Notes: generated by a model not told the origin, from the sequence alone. A stretch of DNA of 64,000 nt from CBDHGY01 sp965263325 (GCA_965263325.1 CBDHGY010000002.1:2604001-2668000); one strand, 5' to 3'. Shown: positions 26,064 through 35,376, counted from the stretch's first letter. A program made the numbers and translations.

Positions 26064-27374
26064 ATGACACACGGATTCTCAACACGCGCCATACATGCCG
26101 GGACTGCACCTGACCCAGTTACCGGATCTCGCGCCCAGCCAATCCATCAAACGACGAGTTTTGTGTTTAACGATGCTGAGCACGCTGCAAAGCTTTTTGC
26201 GCTTCAGGAGTTTGGCAATATCTATAGCCGGATCGGTAACCCCACCACGACGGCGCTCGAAGATAAGATTGCCAGTCTGGAGGGCGGCACAATGGCGGTC
26301 AGCACCGCCTCTGGTCACAGTGCGCAAGCGCTTGTTTTTCATGTGTTGATGGAGCCAGGGGCCAATATTGTTGCTGCAAAGCAACTTTATGGCGGATCAA
26401 TCAATCAGTTGAGCCATGCCTTCAAGAAATTTGGCTGGGAAGTGAAGTTCGTAGATGTGGACGACCACGCCGGTTTTGAGGCCGCGATAGATGATAAAAC
26501 GAGAGTTGTCTTCACTGAGAGCTTAGCTAATCCTGGCGGCGTTGTGACCGATATCGCGGCAATTGCTGCCATCGCAAACAAAGCTGGCGTTCCTTATGTC
26601 GTCGACAACACAATGGCATCCCCGTATCTCATCCGGCCGTTGGAGCATGGTGCAGACATCGTTGTGCACTCTCTGACAAAATTCATCGGGGGGCACGGCA
26701 ATTCAATAGGCGGCATTATCGTCGATGGCGGTAAATTTGATTGGATGGCGCATGTCGAGAAGTTTCCAACCATGACGACGCCCCAAGCCTATTACAACGG
26801 GCTCACATTCGGAGAAGGGTTTGCTGCACTGCCACTTGGTCCAGACGGAAGCAATGTGAATATTGCTTTTGCAATTGCTGCAAAGGCGTTCAGTCTGCGG
26901 GATCTCGGCCCATCCCTGTCCCCCTTCAATGCCTTTATGATACTTACGGGGTGCGAAACGCTTCCTCTACGTATGGACAAGCATTGCAGTAACGCACTTG
27001 AAGTTGCGAAATTTCTTCAAGGGCATGAGAAAGTCAGTTGGGTGAATTATGCTGGTTTGCCGGATGACAAATACCATTTGCTTGCGAAGAATTATTGTCC
27101 AAATGGGGCAGGCGCTGTCTTCACTTTTGGTTTGAAAGGCGGGCATGAAGCCGGTGTGAAACTCGTGGCTGGCGTTGAACTATTCAGTCATCTCGCGAAT
27201 ATCGGTGATACGCGCAGCCTGATCATTCACCCAGCTTCGACAACGCATAGCCAGCTTTCGGATGACCAGAAAACCGCCTCTGGCGCAGCGCCGGATACCG
27301 TTCGCATTTCAGTGGGTATTGAAGATGCGGCCGACATCATCGCTGATCTCGACCAGGCCCTCGCTGCCTTATAG
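26064..27374 (+). CDS. metY: O-acetyl/O-succinylhomoserine sulfhydrylase
   Basis: This Cys/Met-metabolism PLP enzyme forms homocysteine from an O-acylhomoserine and sulfide. From ATG 26064 the 436-residue protein has FSTRAIHAGTAPDPVTGSRA, YSRIGNPTTTALEDKIASLE, ESLANPGG, VPYVVDNTMASPYLIRPLEH and the PLP lysine in VVHSLTKFIGGHG. The C-terminus has HPASTTHSQLS. A start at 26040 is possible, but GAGGAAA at good spacing supports 26064. Whether it uses acetyl- or succinyl-homoserine (metY or metZ) cannot be told. I looked for a SAM-II riboswitch upstream, as is common for alphaproteobacterial met genes, and found none. Confidence 0.93.
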   Translation: MTHGFSTRAIHAGTAPDPVTGSRAQPIHQTTSFVFNDAEHAAKLFALQEFGNIYSRIGNPTTTALEDKIASLEGGTMAVSTASGHSAQALVFHVLMEPGANIVAAKQLYGGSINQLSHAFKKFGWEVKFVDVDDHAGFEAAIDDKTRVVFTESLANPGGVVTDIAAIAAIANKAGVPYVVDNTMASPYLIRPLEHGADIVVHSLTKFIGGHGNSIGGIIVDGGKFDWMAHVEKFPTMTTPQAYYNGLTFGEGFAALPLGPDGSNVNIAFAIAAKAFSLRDLGPSLSPFNAFMILTGCETLPLRMDKHCSNALEVAKFLQGHEKVSWVNYAGLPDDKYHLLAKNYCPNGAGAVFTFGLKGGHEAGVKLVAGVELFSHLANIGDTRSLIIHPASTTHSQLSDDQKTASGAAPDTVRISVGIEDAADIIADLDQALAAL

Positions 27375-27463
27375 CGCCTGGTTGCACAGGGGCACTTTGC
27401 AAATCTATGCAATCAGGTGAGAGTGGTCATCTAGTTCCACTCGTGCCTGGGGAGGCTATTTAA

Positions 27464-28411
27464 ATGGCAGACGCCAGAAGTCTGATACTGCATCACTATG
27501 CGGACTCTCCCTTTTCTGAGAAAGTGCGGCTCGCACTTGCTTTGAAGAACCTCAAATGGTCGTCGGTTGAAATTCCGGTGACAATGCCACGGCCAGATTT
27601 GATGCCCCTTACGGGGGGGTATCGGCGCACGCCAGTCATGCAAATTGGCGCAGATATATATTGCGATACGTCGCTTATTTTGCGCGAGCTGGACGCTCGT
27701 TACCCGATACAGCCCTTGGCGCTGCCAGGTCATGAGGGCCTGACATCAATGGTTGGAACGTGGACCGATACGCGCTGGTTCCAAGCTTCGGTCGGCGTGA
27801 TCTTTGGAGAAATTGGTGACACCATTCCCGAAGATTTCAAAAAAGACCGCGAACAGCTGACAGGCCGACCCTTCGATACGGATATGATGAAGTCGACCGC
27901 ACCGATGCTCCGCGATCAGTGGCGCTCACAGCTTATGTGGATCGAGGAGCGGCTACGCGGAGGACGCGCGGCAGGTACCGGTAATTGGCTCATATCCACA
28001 AAGCCGGGTGTGATCGATGTTCACGCGCATATGAATATCTGGTTCGTAAAGCGCGCCGTGCCAGAATTTGTAACGGCCTGTTTTGAGCGCGCACCGCTCA
28101 CGCAAGACTGGTTTTACCGATTAAGCGAGTTCGAGCCAAGAGAGCCTGAAACGCTGTCCAGCGATGAAGCACTTGCCATCGGCCGGGCGGCAGCACCGCG
28201 GCTAATTGCAGCGACGGCGAGTTTTGAGCCGCAAGGCCTCGCGCCCGGTGAAGCGATCGCGGTTGCCCCTGATGATTACGGCAAGGACTGGGTTGAAGGA
28301 GAACTTGTCCATGCCGATGCGCAGCGCGTTATCCTGCAGCGCCGAGCAGACGAAGCAGACACCGTTCACGTTCATTTCCCGCGCGCTGGTTATTTGATAC
28401 GCCGGGTATAG
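27464..28411 (+). CDS. Glutathione S-transferase family protein
   Basis: The 315-residue protein has a thioredoxin-fold GST N-terminal domain: ILHHYADSPFSEKVRLALAL, GGYRRTPVMQIGADIYCDTS and LILRELDARYP. A long helical C-terminal domain follows, with a further beta-rich extension of about 90 residues at the end (GEAIAVAPDDYGKDWVEGEL onward). Such extended proteins occur in proteobacteria as a GST subfamily whose substrates are not known to me. GGAGG precedes the ATG. The gene is co-directional with metY, 89 bases apart. Confidence 0.85.
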   Translation: MADARSLILHHYADSPFSEKVRLALALKNLKWSSVEIPVTMPRPDLMPLTGGYRRTPVMQIGADIYCDTSLILRELDARYPIQPLALPGHEGLTSMVGTWTDTRWFQASVGVIFGEIGDTIPEDFKKDREQLTGRPFDTDMMKSTAPMLRDQWRSQLMWIEERLRGGRAAGTGNWLISTKPGVIDVHAHMNIWFVKRAVPEFVTACFERAPLTQDWFYRLSEFEPREPETLSSDEALAIGRAAAPRLIAATASFEPQGLAPGEAIAVAPDDYGKDWVEGELVHADAQRVILQRRADEADTVHVHFPRAGYLIRRV

Positions 28412-28456
28412 ATCGCTGTGGTGCCCACTTAGTTGTATCCTCAGTGGCAAGCTGAA

Positions 28457-29605
28457 TTAGTTTATGCGGGATCGAAACTGCATCGAAAATGTTGGTGATG
28501 GAGCGCCGGCTTCGAACTGACCTTTGGGGTTGATGCAGATAAAATTTACGTTTGGATCATAACCGCTAATAGGTGTGTAGGTGCAGGCCGTAAAACTCGC
28601 TGGCTTTGTCGAAGCATTCGAGTATCGAACATCGGTGGCGTATGTTAAGCTCAGAGAAGGGCTGTTGGTTTGAGAAAACGCGACCGGATGTGTTTCGGGG
28701 CCGTCACCGTCTATATCTCCATTATAAAACGTCACCTGATCTGGAAGGGCATCGATCACTAAGATGCTGTCAGAATCGGTTGGTCCCGTGCCAGAATTGC
28801 TCGCGCTGATCGTATACATAACGTCATTACCGGGAATATTGTGCAGCCCCTCGTTCAGCGGGTCATATACAGCTACTGACTTGGATGTTGTTATGTTCGG
28901 TAAGAGACGGGGACAGGTGAAGACATCGTGAATTGAAATTGCTTGCTGATTAGGCGGATTGGGTGCTGCGGGTCCGTTTGTATAACTGACCACAAACTGA
29001 TCTATCGGGCTTGAAAATGTCACCAAGAGTGTTCCATCGGCAGAAGTTGAATCTGCCCCCGTTTGACCGGTTGCCACATTGCCTGACACCGTATGAGATA
29101 CGCCCGCAGTCAGAACCGGGGAAACGGCGTTGCCGTTTAACGAGCCCGTAATTGTAACTTCATCCTGGAAAGTAGCCGGATCTGTGTCGAGATCGAAAAT
29201 AGAGAATTGAGCTTCCTCTACGCCTTCGCCAGCTATGCCAACATCAAATGTAATCGTCACCGACTGACTCGTATCTGTAAACCTAAGAAACAGCTCAAGC
29301 GAGTTTTCAGCTGGTACCAGGCCACCTGTATCAAAATTTGTGGTGAGTGGTGCGCTGGCCGTATCCGGTAGGAAGAACCCTGTATCACCTGTTATCGCAA
29401 CCGACAACGTCTCGCCTGACGTGGTGTATGATTGTGATAAGCTTCCCGCTGGCCAGGTATTCACATCCCAATCATGACGCAATGTGGATCCACCACAGCT
29501 TAGAGATTGTGCGAATGCGGACAGCTGCGTGCCAAGAAGAAGGACGATTGCAAGAAACCCAAACCTAAATCTCAAGATGTGCGTGCTTAAAATTGCACTC
29601 GTCAT
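28457..29605 (-). CDS. Secreted DUF11-like surface protein
   Basis: The product of about 380 residues has a signal peptide (FLAIVLLLGTQLSAFAQ). Two beta-rich regions follow. The second, VMYTISASNSGTGPTDSDSI with LVIDALPDQVTFYNGDID, matches the DUF11 repeat seen in large bacterial surface proteins. The first is Thr/Ser/Asp-rich with many short strands. Four cysteines are spread through the mature part. An alternative start 5 codons upstream (29620) exists; neither start has a clear ribosome site. No neighbour is clearly linked to it, and the role is unknown. Confidence 0.75.
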   Translation of the reverse strand: MTSAILSTHILRFRFGFLAIVLLLGTQLSAFAQSLSCGGSTLRHDWDVNTWPAGSLSQSYTTSGETLSVAITGDTGFFLPDTASAPLTTNFDTGGLVPAENSLELFLRFTDTSQSVTITFDVGIAGEGVEEAQFSIFDLDTDPATFQDEVTITGSLNGNAVSPVLTAGVSHTVSGNVATGQTGADSTSADGTLLVTFSSPIDQFVVSYTNGPAAPNPPNQQAISIHDVFTCPRLLPNITTSKSVAVYDPLNEGLHNIPGNDVMYTISASNSGTGPTDSDSILVIDALPDQVTFYNGDIDGDGPETHPVAFSQTNSPSLSLTYATDVRYSNASTKPASFTACTYTPISGYDPNVNFICINPKGQFEAGAPSPTFSMQFRSRIN

Positions 29606-29788
29606 CGCCCGATTGCCCATACGCTGTTTAAGCGGTCAGACCATCACCAAAACCCTGGCAGCTTGTTAGTCGTTCACCGATACTGAATTTTAGGTAGAAT
29701 TTCCCTAAATTTCTGTAAATTTTGATGCAATCCGCAGGGTATAGACCCCGCTCGAAGCTCCTATTGAGCTTGTGAACAAGTGGCCGCC

Positions 29789-31033
29789 CTAGCTAGCGTT
29801 TGGGTCGCTGCCGCCAATCACACTCAGTTTTACATCGCTATCAGCGACAACCGTCTCCGCGCCAGTGCCCTCGATGAATAGGGTTTGTGTCGGATAGGCG
29901 AATTCGATGCCTTCCTCGCCAAACAATTTGAACAGTGCGAGGAGGAGTTTGCTCTTGGCAGCCATGCTGCGATTAAAGTCCGGGTTGAGCGAATAGATCA
30001 CCAATTCGTAATCAAGCGAGCTCGGCCCAAAGCCAGACATGGAACATCGATCAAAGTCGATCCCCTGAATGTCCTTGATCATGGCTGCGACGAGACCTGG
30101 TATTTTTTCCGCAAGCTCGTGCGGCGTCTGATAGATCACACCAAAGCCCAGTTCGATCCGGCGCCGGCTCATCCGGCTCATATTACGAATCTCCATCTCA
30201 AGGAGGTTCGTATTGGAAATAATGATCTGCTCTCCGCTTTTCGAGCGCAGGCGCGTCGTCTTTAATCCGATGTCTTCAATATCTGCCCACGTATTGCCGA
30301 ACCGGACTGTGTCACCAACGAGAAATGGCTTATCAAGGATAATAGACATCGCTGAGAACAGGTCGCGAAAGATTCCCTGCGCGGCAAGACCAATGGCTAG
30401 ACCGCCAATGCCTAGGCCAGCCAGCAGCGCTGTTACATCCATATTCAGATTGTCTAGGATGAGAAGGGCGGCGACAGACCAGATAGCGACAGAGACAAAC
30501 CATTTGATGATATTTACCGCTGACACAAGCATTGTTGTATCGCCGTGCGCGCGCCCTGCGCTCCGCCGAATTGAGGACACCGCTGCTTCCTGAGCCCATT
30601 CGGCAAATTGAAGCGTTACAGCAAAAATACAAATGATCTCGACACCTGCCTCGACACCTGACGGAAAGTCGACGACGATGCTTGCGGCGGCGAGGCCCAT
30701 CGCAATCATAAAGTAAAGGCGGAACCTATGGATAACGCGTTCGAGGATCGCAAGCAGTGAATTGTCGTCATTGCGTTTCCCGCGGCGCACCAATTGTGTC
30801 AGCGCGTTGCGGAACAGGATCAAAGCACCGACAGTGAGCAATATAATCGTGATTGCGACCAAGGCGTCACGCTGGCCGCTGGTGACCCAGCTTGCAAATT
30901 CTGTAGCGGCCTCGGTTGTGACTTCTACCGTCTCGCCAAGTCCTTCCAGCGGCCGGCCTTCAACAGGTGGCGCTGTGCCTTCTTGAGTAAACATCAGTAT
31001 GCTGAGGAAAGAAGAAGCGAGCGCTGGAAACAT
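29789..31033 (-). CDS. mscS: Small-conductance mechanosensitive channel, MscS family
   Basis: This channel opens on membrane tension to release solutes after osmotic downshock. The 414-residue protein has membrane segments at about residues 60-75, 95-110, 125-140 and 160-180. The pore helix with the Gly/Ala pattern follows (ALLAGLGIGGLAIGLAAQGI), then the conserved FRDLFSAMSIILDKPFLVGD and a cytoplasmic vestibule domain with NTNLLEMEIRNMSRMSRRR. This is the normal MscS architecture with one extra N-terminal segment. A single gene between unrelated neighbours; no regulatory site is seen. Confidence 0.93.
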   Translation of the reverse strand: MFPALASSFLSILMFTQEGTAPPVEGRPLEGLGETVEVTTEAATEFASWVTSGQRDALVAITIILLTVGALILFRNALTQLVRRGKRNDDNSLLAILERVIHRFRLYFMIAMGLAAASIVVDFPSGVEAGVEIICIFAVTLQFAEWAQEAAVSSIRRSAGRAHGDTTMLVSAVNIIKWFVSVAIWSVAALLILDNLNMDVTALLAGLGIGGLAIGLAAQGIFRDLFSAMSIILDKPFLVGDTVRFGNTWADIEDIGLKTTRLRSKSGEQIIISNTNLLEMEIRNMSRMSRRRIELGFGVIYQTPHELAEKIPGLVAAMIKDIQGIDFDRCSMSGFGPSSLDYELVIYSLNPDFNRSMAAKSKLLLALFKLFGEEGIEFAYPTQTLFIEGTGAETVVADSDVKLSVIGGSDPNAS

Positions 31034-31156
31034 GGGCGGGAGTATATACGAATATGAATAACAGGGACATGCGGCGAAGAATGAAATTCACGGTAATCCT
31101 TGTAAGCACTACTTAAATATTGTGGTCGAATTGGTACGAGATACCCTGCATACTGT

Positions 31157-31663
31157 TCAAGCTCCGAGAAAAATTGCAACGATAAGTATCAACAGTATTA
31201 CTGCCGTGACAGCGGAAACGACCAGAGCTGCTTTTCCGTTTCTTGTATGTCTATTGATCCAACCGAGAATTAGGGAAACCGGCAGACCAAATATTGCAGT
31301 CATGACCATGACGGAGCCGCCGTCACCGCCCAACGCCGAAGTAATTATACTCCCGAACACAATCAAAGCCACGACAGCAATCGCTATTGTCAAAGACATC
31401 ATTCCGGAAGGTTTAGATCCAGTTTGAGGATGAGTTTCAGGCTCCATCAGGCTAATGTCGCCAACAATTTCAGACAGTCGATGCTCGACATCGGTAAGAT
31501 CTTTTATCGCTCCCTCATTAAGCTCGGCGAGCAGATGCTCCCGGATGCCATCCAGTAAAATATCAGCTTCTTCTTTGGAGTAAGCGGTTTCAGGCAGAGT
31601 CTTGCGCACCAAGGCTAGTTCCTCAGTGATCAGGCGGTCTGCTTTTTCTAACAAACTATTCAT
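31157..31663 (-). CDS. HAAS/DUF1700-like membrane partner of PadR
   Basis: The 168-residue protein has a helical N-terminal domain of about 75 residues (ADILLDGIREHLLAELNEGA and DVEHRLSEIVGD), then three or four hydrophobic helices (residues 88-110, 118-134, 143-166). A small helical domain plus membrane helices, in an operon with a PadR regulator, is the layout of HAAS/DUF1700 proteins, thought to be signalling partners of PadR. Its start overlaps the padR stop by 8 bases, so they are translated together. The family call rests on architecture and context. Confidence 0.7.
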   Translation of the reverse strand: MNSLLEKADRLITEELALVRKTLPETAYSKEEADILLDGIREHLLAELNEGAIKDLTDVEHRLSEIVGDISLMEPETHPQTGSKPSGMMSLTIAIAVVALIVFGSIITSALGGDGGSVMVMTAIFGLPVSLILGWINRHTRNGKAALVVSAVTAVILLILIVAIFLGA

Positions 31664-32000
31664 CTGACACTCCTGACTCCTGCAACATGAAATCCACGTC
31701 TTGAGAAAAACCTCGCCAGAACTCTGCCATATTAGCCAACCTCTCGCGCCCGGACGCAGTAAGTTTGAAGTATCGCCGCGGCGGGCCTTTTTTTGAAGGT
31801 TGCGTTCGAAATGAAACGAAACCGTCTTTCTTTAATCTGCCAAGCAAAAGATAAAGCGTGCTTTCTTTAAGGGCGAGGCTTGGGCGATCATGAACCTTGC
31901 TTAGGATTTCGTACCCATACGCTTCGTCATTGTACAGAGTTGCAAGAACACAGAGCTCTGCGATGCCTTTGCGCATTTGTCCGACCCAAACATCCGCCAT
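31656..32000 (-). CDS. PadR-family transcriptional regulator
   Basis: The 114-residue product is a winged-helix PadR repressor: GIAELCVLATLYNDEAYGYE, then LKESTLYLLLGRLKKDGFVS and the wing SKKGPPRRYFKLTASGRERL. ATG 32000 has GAGGT at good spacing; an in-frame ATG at 32021 has none. The 3' end overlaps the HAAS-like gene. Two copies of a palindrome that fits a PadR operator lie just upstream (32029-32086), between this gene and the divergent lipoprotein gene. Autoregulation is therefore likely. The inducer is unknown. Confidence 0.92.
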   Translation of the reverse strand: MADVWVGQMRKGIAELCVLATLYNDEAYGYEILSKVHDRPSLALKESTLYLLLGRLKKDGFVSFRTQPSKKGPPRRYFKLTASGRERLANMAEFWRGFSQDVDFMLQESGVSDE

Positions 32001-32028
32001 GATCGCATACCTCAAAACCAAATCTTCA

Positions 32029-32049
32029 CTACTCTAGTTTACAGAGTAG
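32029..32049. promoter_or_regulatory. PadR operator candidate 1
   Basis: CTACTCT-N7-AGAGTAG is a perfect 7-base inverted repeat, 28 bases upstream of the padR start. The same arms and spacing recur at 32066. The size and symmetry suit a dimeric winged-helix repressor. Binding by the adjacent PadR is inferred. Confidence 0.65.
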
Positions 32050-32065
32050 CGTTCGTGTGATACCT

Positions 32066-32086
32066 CTACTCTATATAGCAGAATAG
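32066..32086. promoter_or_regulatory. PadR operator candidate 2
   Basis: CTACTCT-N7-AGAATAG repeats site 1 with one mismatch in the right arm and the same 7-base spacer, which here reads ATATAGC and may overlap a -10 box. Centres are 37 bases apart. It ends 11 bases before the first ATG of the divergent lipoprotein gene, so occupancy could block that gene as well. Confidence 0.6.
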
Positions 32087-32097
32087 CGAGCGATTCA

Positions 32098-33375
32098 ATG
32101 ATCAGAAAGATTATGATGCAAACTGCGGCGGTTGCCGGTCTTTTCGGGATATTAGTGGCGGGCTGCGTAGGCAGCAGCGAATCTGGTGATCCTATAATCT
32201 CCACGCCAGCACCGTTACCCGAGACCACCACGCCCCCGCCATCAAGTGGATCCGTCCACGCAATACCTCGTCTTTCTCCGGGGCCGCATATGGGGCTGAC
32301 CATCGGCTTTGATGATTTAACACCACAAGGCGAGATTACGGCATGCAATCCGGATAGAAGCGCGCGCACCTCCGAACTGTATGATGAGGCGGTTGCTCGC
32401 GGGAAAACCATAGGACGTTTGCTTGTAGATTGGAGCGAGCTTGAACCGATGCCCGGTGTTTATGATGAGGCGGCGCTCATAGAAGCAATAGAGGCTGCGC
32501 AAACCGGCGGGGTATCTGCATATATGACTTTGTCGACGTTAGATTCAGGAATGATAACTTTTCCCGATCATCTCTTGGATAATGACGGGCAGCTGTTGCC
32601 TGGCATAGAGTTGACCGGCCCGGAAGTAACAGGGGCCTTGCAGAACTTGCTTCTATGGCTCGTTCCCCGATTGAAAGACCACAATATCTGGGCGCTGTCT
32701 CTTGGTAACGAGCCTGATGCCAATATTGGTGAATCGCTATCAGAGGAAGAAATTGTCGATTTTTTCGTGATGGCTTCGAACACGGTTCAGCAGGCCGATC
32801 CTGACTTACCAACAGCAGTAACACTTTCCTATTCAGCGGTGGCGCAGTTCCCGGATTTCACCTCAGCGCTCATCGATGAGCTTGATATCATGATGATGAA
32901 TTTTGGCTGCCTGGATCAAAACTATGAGATTGCTGGTGAGACGGTTTGGCGTGAGGAGCTTGCCAGCTGGAAAGCGGCGGCAAAAGGGAAACCCATTGTT
33001 GTGCAAGAACTCACTTGCCCGGTCGGATATGGCTTCGAAGGAGCTTGCGGAAATCAGCGTTCAATGGGGCGGTTGATGGGAAATCCGCAGTTGCAGGCTG
33101 ATTTCTTCCGCTTTTCCGCGGAGGCTTTTGCAGAAGATGAACAACTTCGTGCAGCGATCGTGTTTCAGCTACTCGATTGGTCGCCAGAGAATGCTCGGCT
33201 GTTCGGTGATTTTCTCCGCGATGAGGGAATGCCAATCGCGGCGGATCAGATCGAAGAATCCCTGGCAACGACCGGACTCTGTCGGTGGTCCGATGGCGTG
33301 TGCCGTTCTGCTTGGACCAGCTGGATAGAAGGGTTGAAGCTGCTTGAAGAAGCAAGAGGGAATGCTGAAAATTAG
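32098..33375 (+). CDS. Lipoprotein with a glycoside-hydrolase-like TIM-barrel domain
   Basis: The 425-residue product has a lipoprotein signal (box LVAGC, Cys 22), a Pro/Thr/Ser linker and a barrel-like domain. The domain shows SLGNEPDANIG (the acid/base NEP motif of clan-A glycosidases) and VVQELTCPVGYG (a possible nucleophile Glu on the seventh strand). Family and substrate are not clear. At least three nearby ATGs (32098, 32113, 32116) could start it. None has a strong ribosome site, and 32113/32116 would give a tighter signal peptide. It is divergent from padR and shares the operator region. Confidence 0.65.
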   Translation: MIRKIMMQTAAVAGLFGILVAGCVGSSESGDPIISTPAPLPETTTPPPSSGSVHAIPRLSPGPHMGLTIGFDDLTPQGEITACNPDRSARTSELYDEAVARGKTIGRLLVDWSELEPMPGVYDEAALIEAIEAAQTGGVSAYMTLSTLDSGMITFPDHLLDNDGQLLPGIELTGPEVTGALQNLLLWLVPRLKDHNIWALSLGNEPDANIGESLSEEEIVDFFVMASNTVQQADPDLPTAVTLSYSAVAQFPDFTSALIDELDIMMMNFGCLDQNYEIAGETVWREELASWKAAAKGKPIVVQELTCPVGYGFEGACGNQRSMGRLMGNPQLQADFFRFSAEAFAEDEQLRAAIVFQLLDWSPENARLFGDFLRDEGMPIAADQIEESLATTGLCRWSDGVCRSAWTSWIEGLKLLEEARGNAEN

Positions 33376-33380
33376 CCCCT

Positions 33381-34052
33381 TCAGAACGGGCATGCTGCCG
33401 AATAGGTTACAGCTTCTCCGGTGATCGGGTGGCGCATGGCAAGGCTCGCAGCGTGTAATTGGAGACGGTCTGCCATTGCTAACACATTGTCCGGAGCATA
33501 AAGCCGATCTCCTAAGATAGCATGGTTTTGGTGAGCCATATGTACACGGAGTTGGTGCGTGCGCCCGGTTATCGGTGTTAGTCTCACACGCGTCGCATTT
33601 TCTTCGTAAAGGTCAACCTGCCAAAGCGTGCGCGAAGGTTTACCGTCAGGATGGACCTCATGAATCGGTCTGTTTTCGTAGTCTTTTCGAATAGGAAGAT
33701 TGATGTCGCCGCTCTGTGGTTCTAATCGTCCTGCGACGCGCGCGATATATGTCTTCGTAACGCGGCGCGCTTCGAATTGTTTGGCGCCGGCGCTTTGGGC
33801 TTTTTGGCTGCGCGCAAGCACAACCACGCCCGATGTATCCATATCAAGCCTATGAATGGGCAAAGCATCTGCCCATCTCTCTCGCGCGCGGCTGAGCAAA
33901 CAATCTTCCATGCCCTGTGCGCGGCCTTCTGTGGTGAGCAGGCCTGCTGGTTTCCGCAGAACAATCACATGTTCATCGATATGCGCCACGTCCAGCTTAT
34001 TGCGCGGAGGCGCATAGGGAAGGGGTTCACGAGGTTTTCGGCGTTCTTGCAT
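33381..34052 (-). CDS. rluA: Pseudouridine synthase RluA (rRNA/tRNA)
   Basis: The enzyme converts uridine to pseudouridine, in E. coli at 23S position 746 and tRNA position 32. The 223-residue product has the catalytic aspartate in IHRLDMDTSGVVVLARS, the motif VLRKPAGLLTTEG, and the C-terminal LTPITGRTHQLRVHMAHQNH with ILGDRLYAP. Length and order match E. coli RluA (219 residues) closely, and no S4 domain is present, which separates it from RluC/RluD. It converges on the lipoprotein gene with a 5-base gap. Confidence 0.92.
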   Translation of the reverse strand: MQERRKPREPLPYAPPRNKLDVAHIDEHVIVLRKPAGLLTTEGRAQGMEDCLLSRARERWADALPIHRLDMDTSGVVVLARSQKAQSAGAKQFEARRVTKTYIARVAGRLEPQSGDINLPIRKDYENRPIHEVHPDGKPSRTLWQVDLYEENATRVRLTPITGRTHQLRVHMAHQNHAILGDRLYAPDNVLAMADRLQLHAASLAMRHPITGEAVTYSAACPF

Positions 34053-34111
34053 GGTGTGATCTGACCTTACATATTATAACCAAGCACCTGTTCAAGAAAG
34101 GGGATTCCCCC

Positions 34112-35317
34112 ATGAAGCAGATCGATATCACGAGCGCTGCTTATAAGGCGGATCCAGTTCCCGCGCTGCAGCGTCTGCACGCTGAAGGTCAAATGGGACG
34201 TATGAAAGTGCCCCTACTTGGACACGTGGATATCGCGGTTTCGTATGATGCGGTCATGGATTTGCTGAAAGATCAGGATAGGTTTGCATCGGATGCACGT
34301 AATGCTGGAAAGAAGTCGCGCATGGGCATGTGGCTTCCGAAGAGCATTAAGCTACTTACGGAAAACATGTTGCAGAACGATGATCCGGATCATCGTCGTT
34401 TGCGCAAGCTTGCAGATGTTCCGTTCCATGCGCGCAATATCGAAGATCTTCGCCCCGCCGTTACGCGTATTGCGGATGAATTGCTTGATCAGGTGGGCGT
34501 CTCTGATGCCCCGGAGCTGCTTGAGCAATACTGTAAACAGCTTCCCCTCGGCGTGATCTGCGAAATTCTAGGTATTGCGCCAAATGATCGTGAAATATTC
34601 GCACATTGGATGGATGGTTTGTCCGGAAAAACGAACTTATTTACGGTCATCAAATTCCTTCCGAATCTAAAAAAGATCATAAAGTATCTGCGTAAGGAAA
34701 TCGAAGCGCGCCGGATTGATCCAAAACCAGGTATGATCACTGAGCTCGTTCAAGCCGAGCAGGATGGTGACAAATTGAGCGAGAATGAACTCGTTGCCAT
34801 GATACTCGTACTGTTCGTTGCAGGTCATGAAACGACCACGCATCTTTTGTCGACGAGCATCATTTCTCTGCTCGATCACCCGGAACAGCTCGAAGAGCTT
34901 AAAAGTGACTGGAGTGGGAAATCACCGCGCGCAGTGGAAGAACTCATTCGTTACAACTCACCTGTTCAAATGACGAAACCTCGCTTTGTCACGCGCGACA
35001 TGGAATTCTTCGGAAAACAACTGAAACGCGGGCAAAACGTCATGGCGTTTCTCGCTGGTGCAAATTGCGACGAAAGCAGATTCGATCATCCATTCACACT
35101 GGACATCGCTCGTGAGAATGTCCGGCATGTTGGGTTTGGCGGCGGAATTCATCTCTGTCTCGGTATTCAGCTGGCGCGAACTGAGGGGCAAGTCGGTCTG
35201 GAACGCCTCTTCACGCGTTTTCCGGATCTGGCTTTGTCAGTTCCCAAAGACCAGCTGAAATGGATGGAACGAACGGGTATGCGCGGGGTTCACGAATTGC
35301 CGGTGAGGCTTCGCTAG
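34112..35317 (+). CDS. Cytochrome P450
   Basis: The 401-residue soluble protein has the P450 hallmarks: the I-helix oxygen-binding motif LVLFVAGHETTTHLLSTSI, the K-helix EELIRYNSPVQ, and the heme loop VGFGGGIHLCLGIQLARTEG with the cysteine ligand. It is a bacterial class I enzyme and would need a separate ferredoxin and reductase, neither of which is in the window. GGGGA lies 8 bases before the ATG. tesB follows after 59 bases on the same strand. Together they may act on a hydrophobic acid or alkane, but the substrate cannot be read from sequence. Confidence 0.94.
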   Translation: MKQIDITSAAYKADPVPALQRLHAEGQMGRMKVPLLGHVDIAVSYDAVMDLLKDQDRFASDARNAGKKSRMGMWLPKSIKLLTENMLQNDDPDHRRLRKLADVPFHARNIEDLRPAVTRIADELLDQVGVSDAPELLEQYCKQLPLGVICEILGIAPNDREIFAHWMDGLSGKTNLFTVIKFLPNLKKIIKYLRKEIEARRIDPKPGMITELVQAEQDGDKLSENELVAMILVLFVAGHETTTHLLSTSIISLLDHPEQLEELKSDWSGKSPRAVEELIRYNSPVQMTKPRFVTRDMEFFGKQLKRGQNVMAFLAGANCDESRFDHPFTLDIARENVRHVGFGGGIHLCLGIQLARTEGQVGLERLFTRFPDLALSVPKDQLKWMERTGMRGVHELPVRLR

Positions 35318-35376
35318 TTTGCGCGCTTCGTAGACTCTGATAGGTGACAGGCGACCAAGCGAATAAGGAGCCGAAA

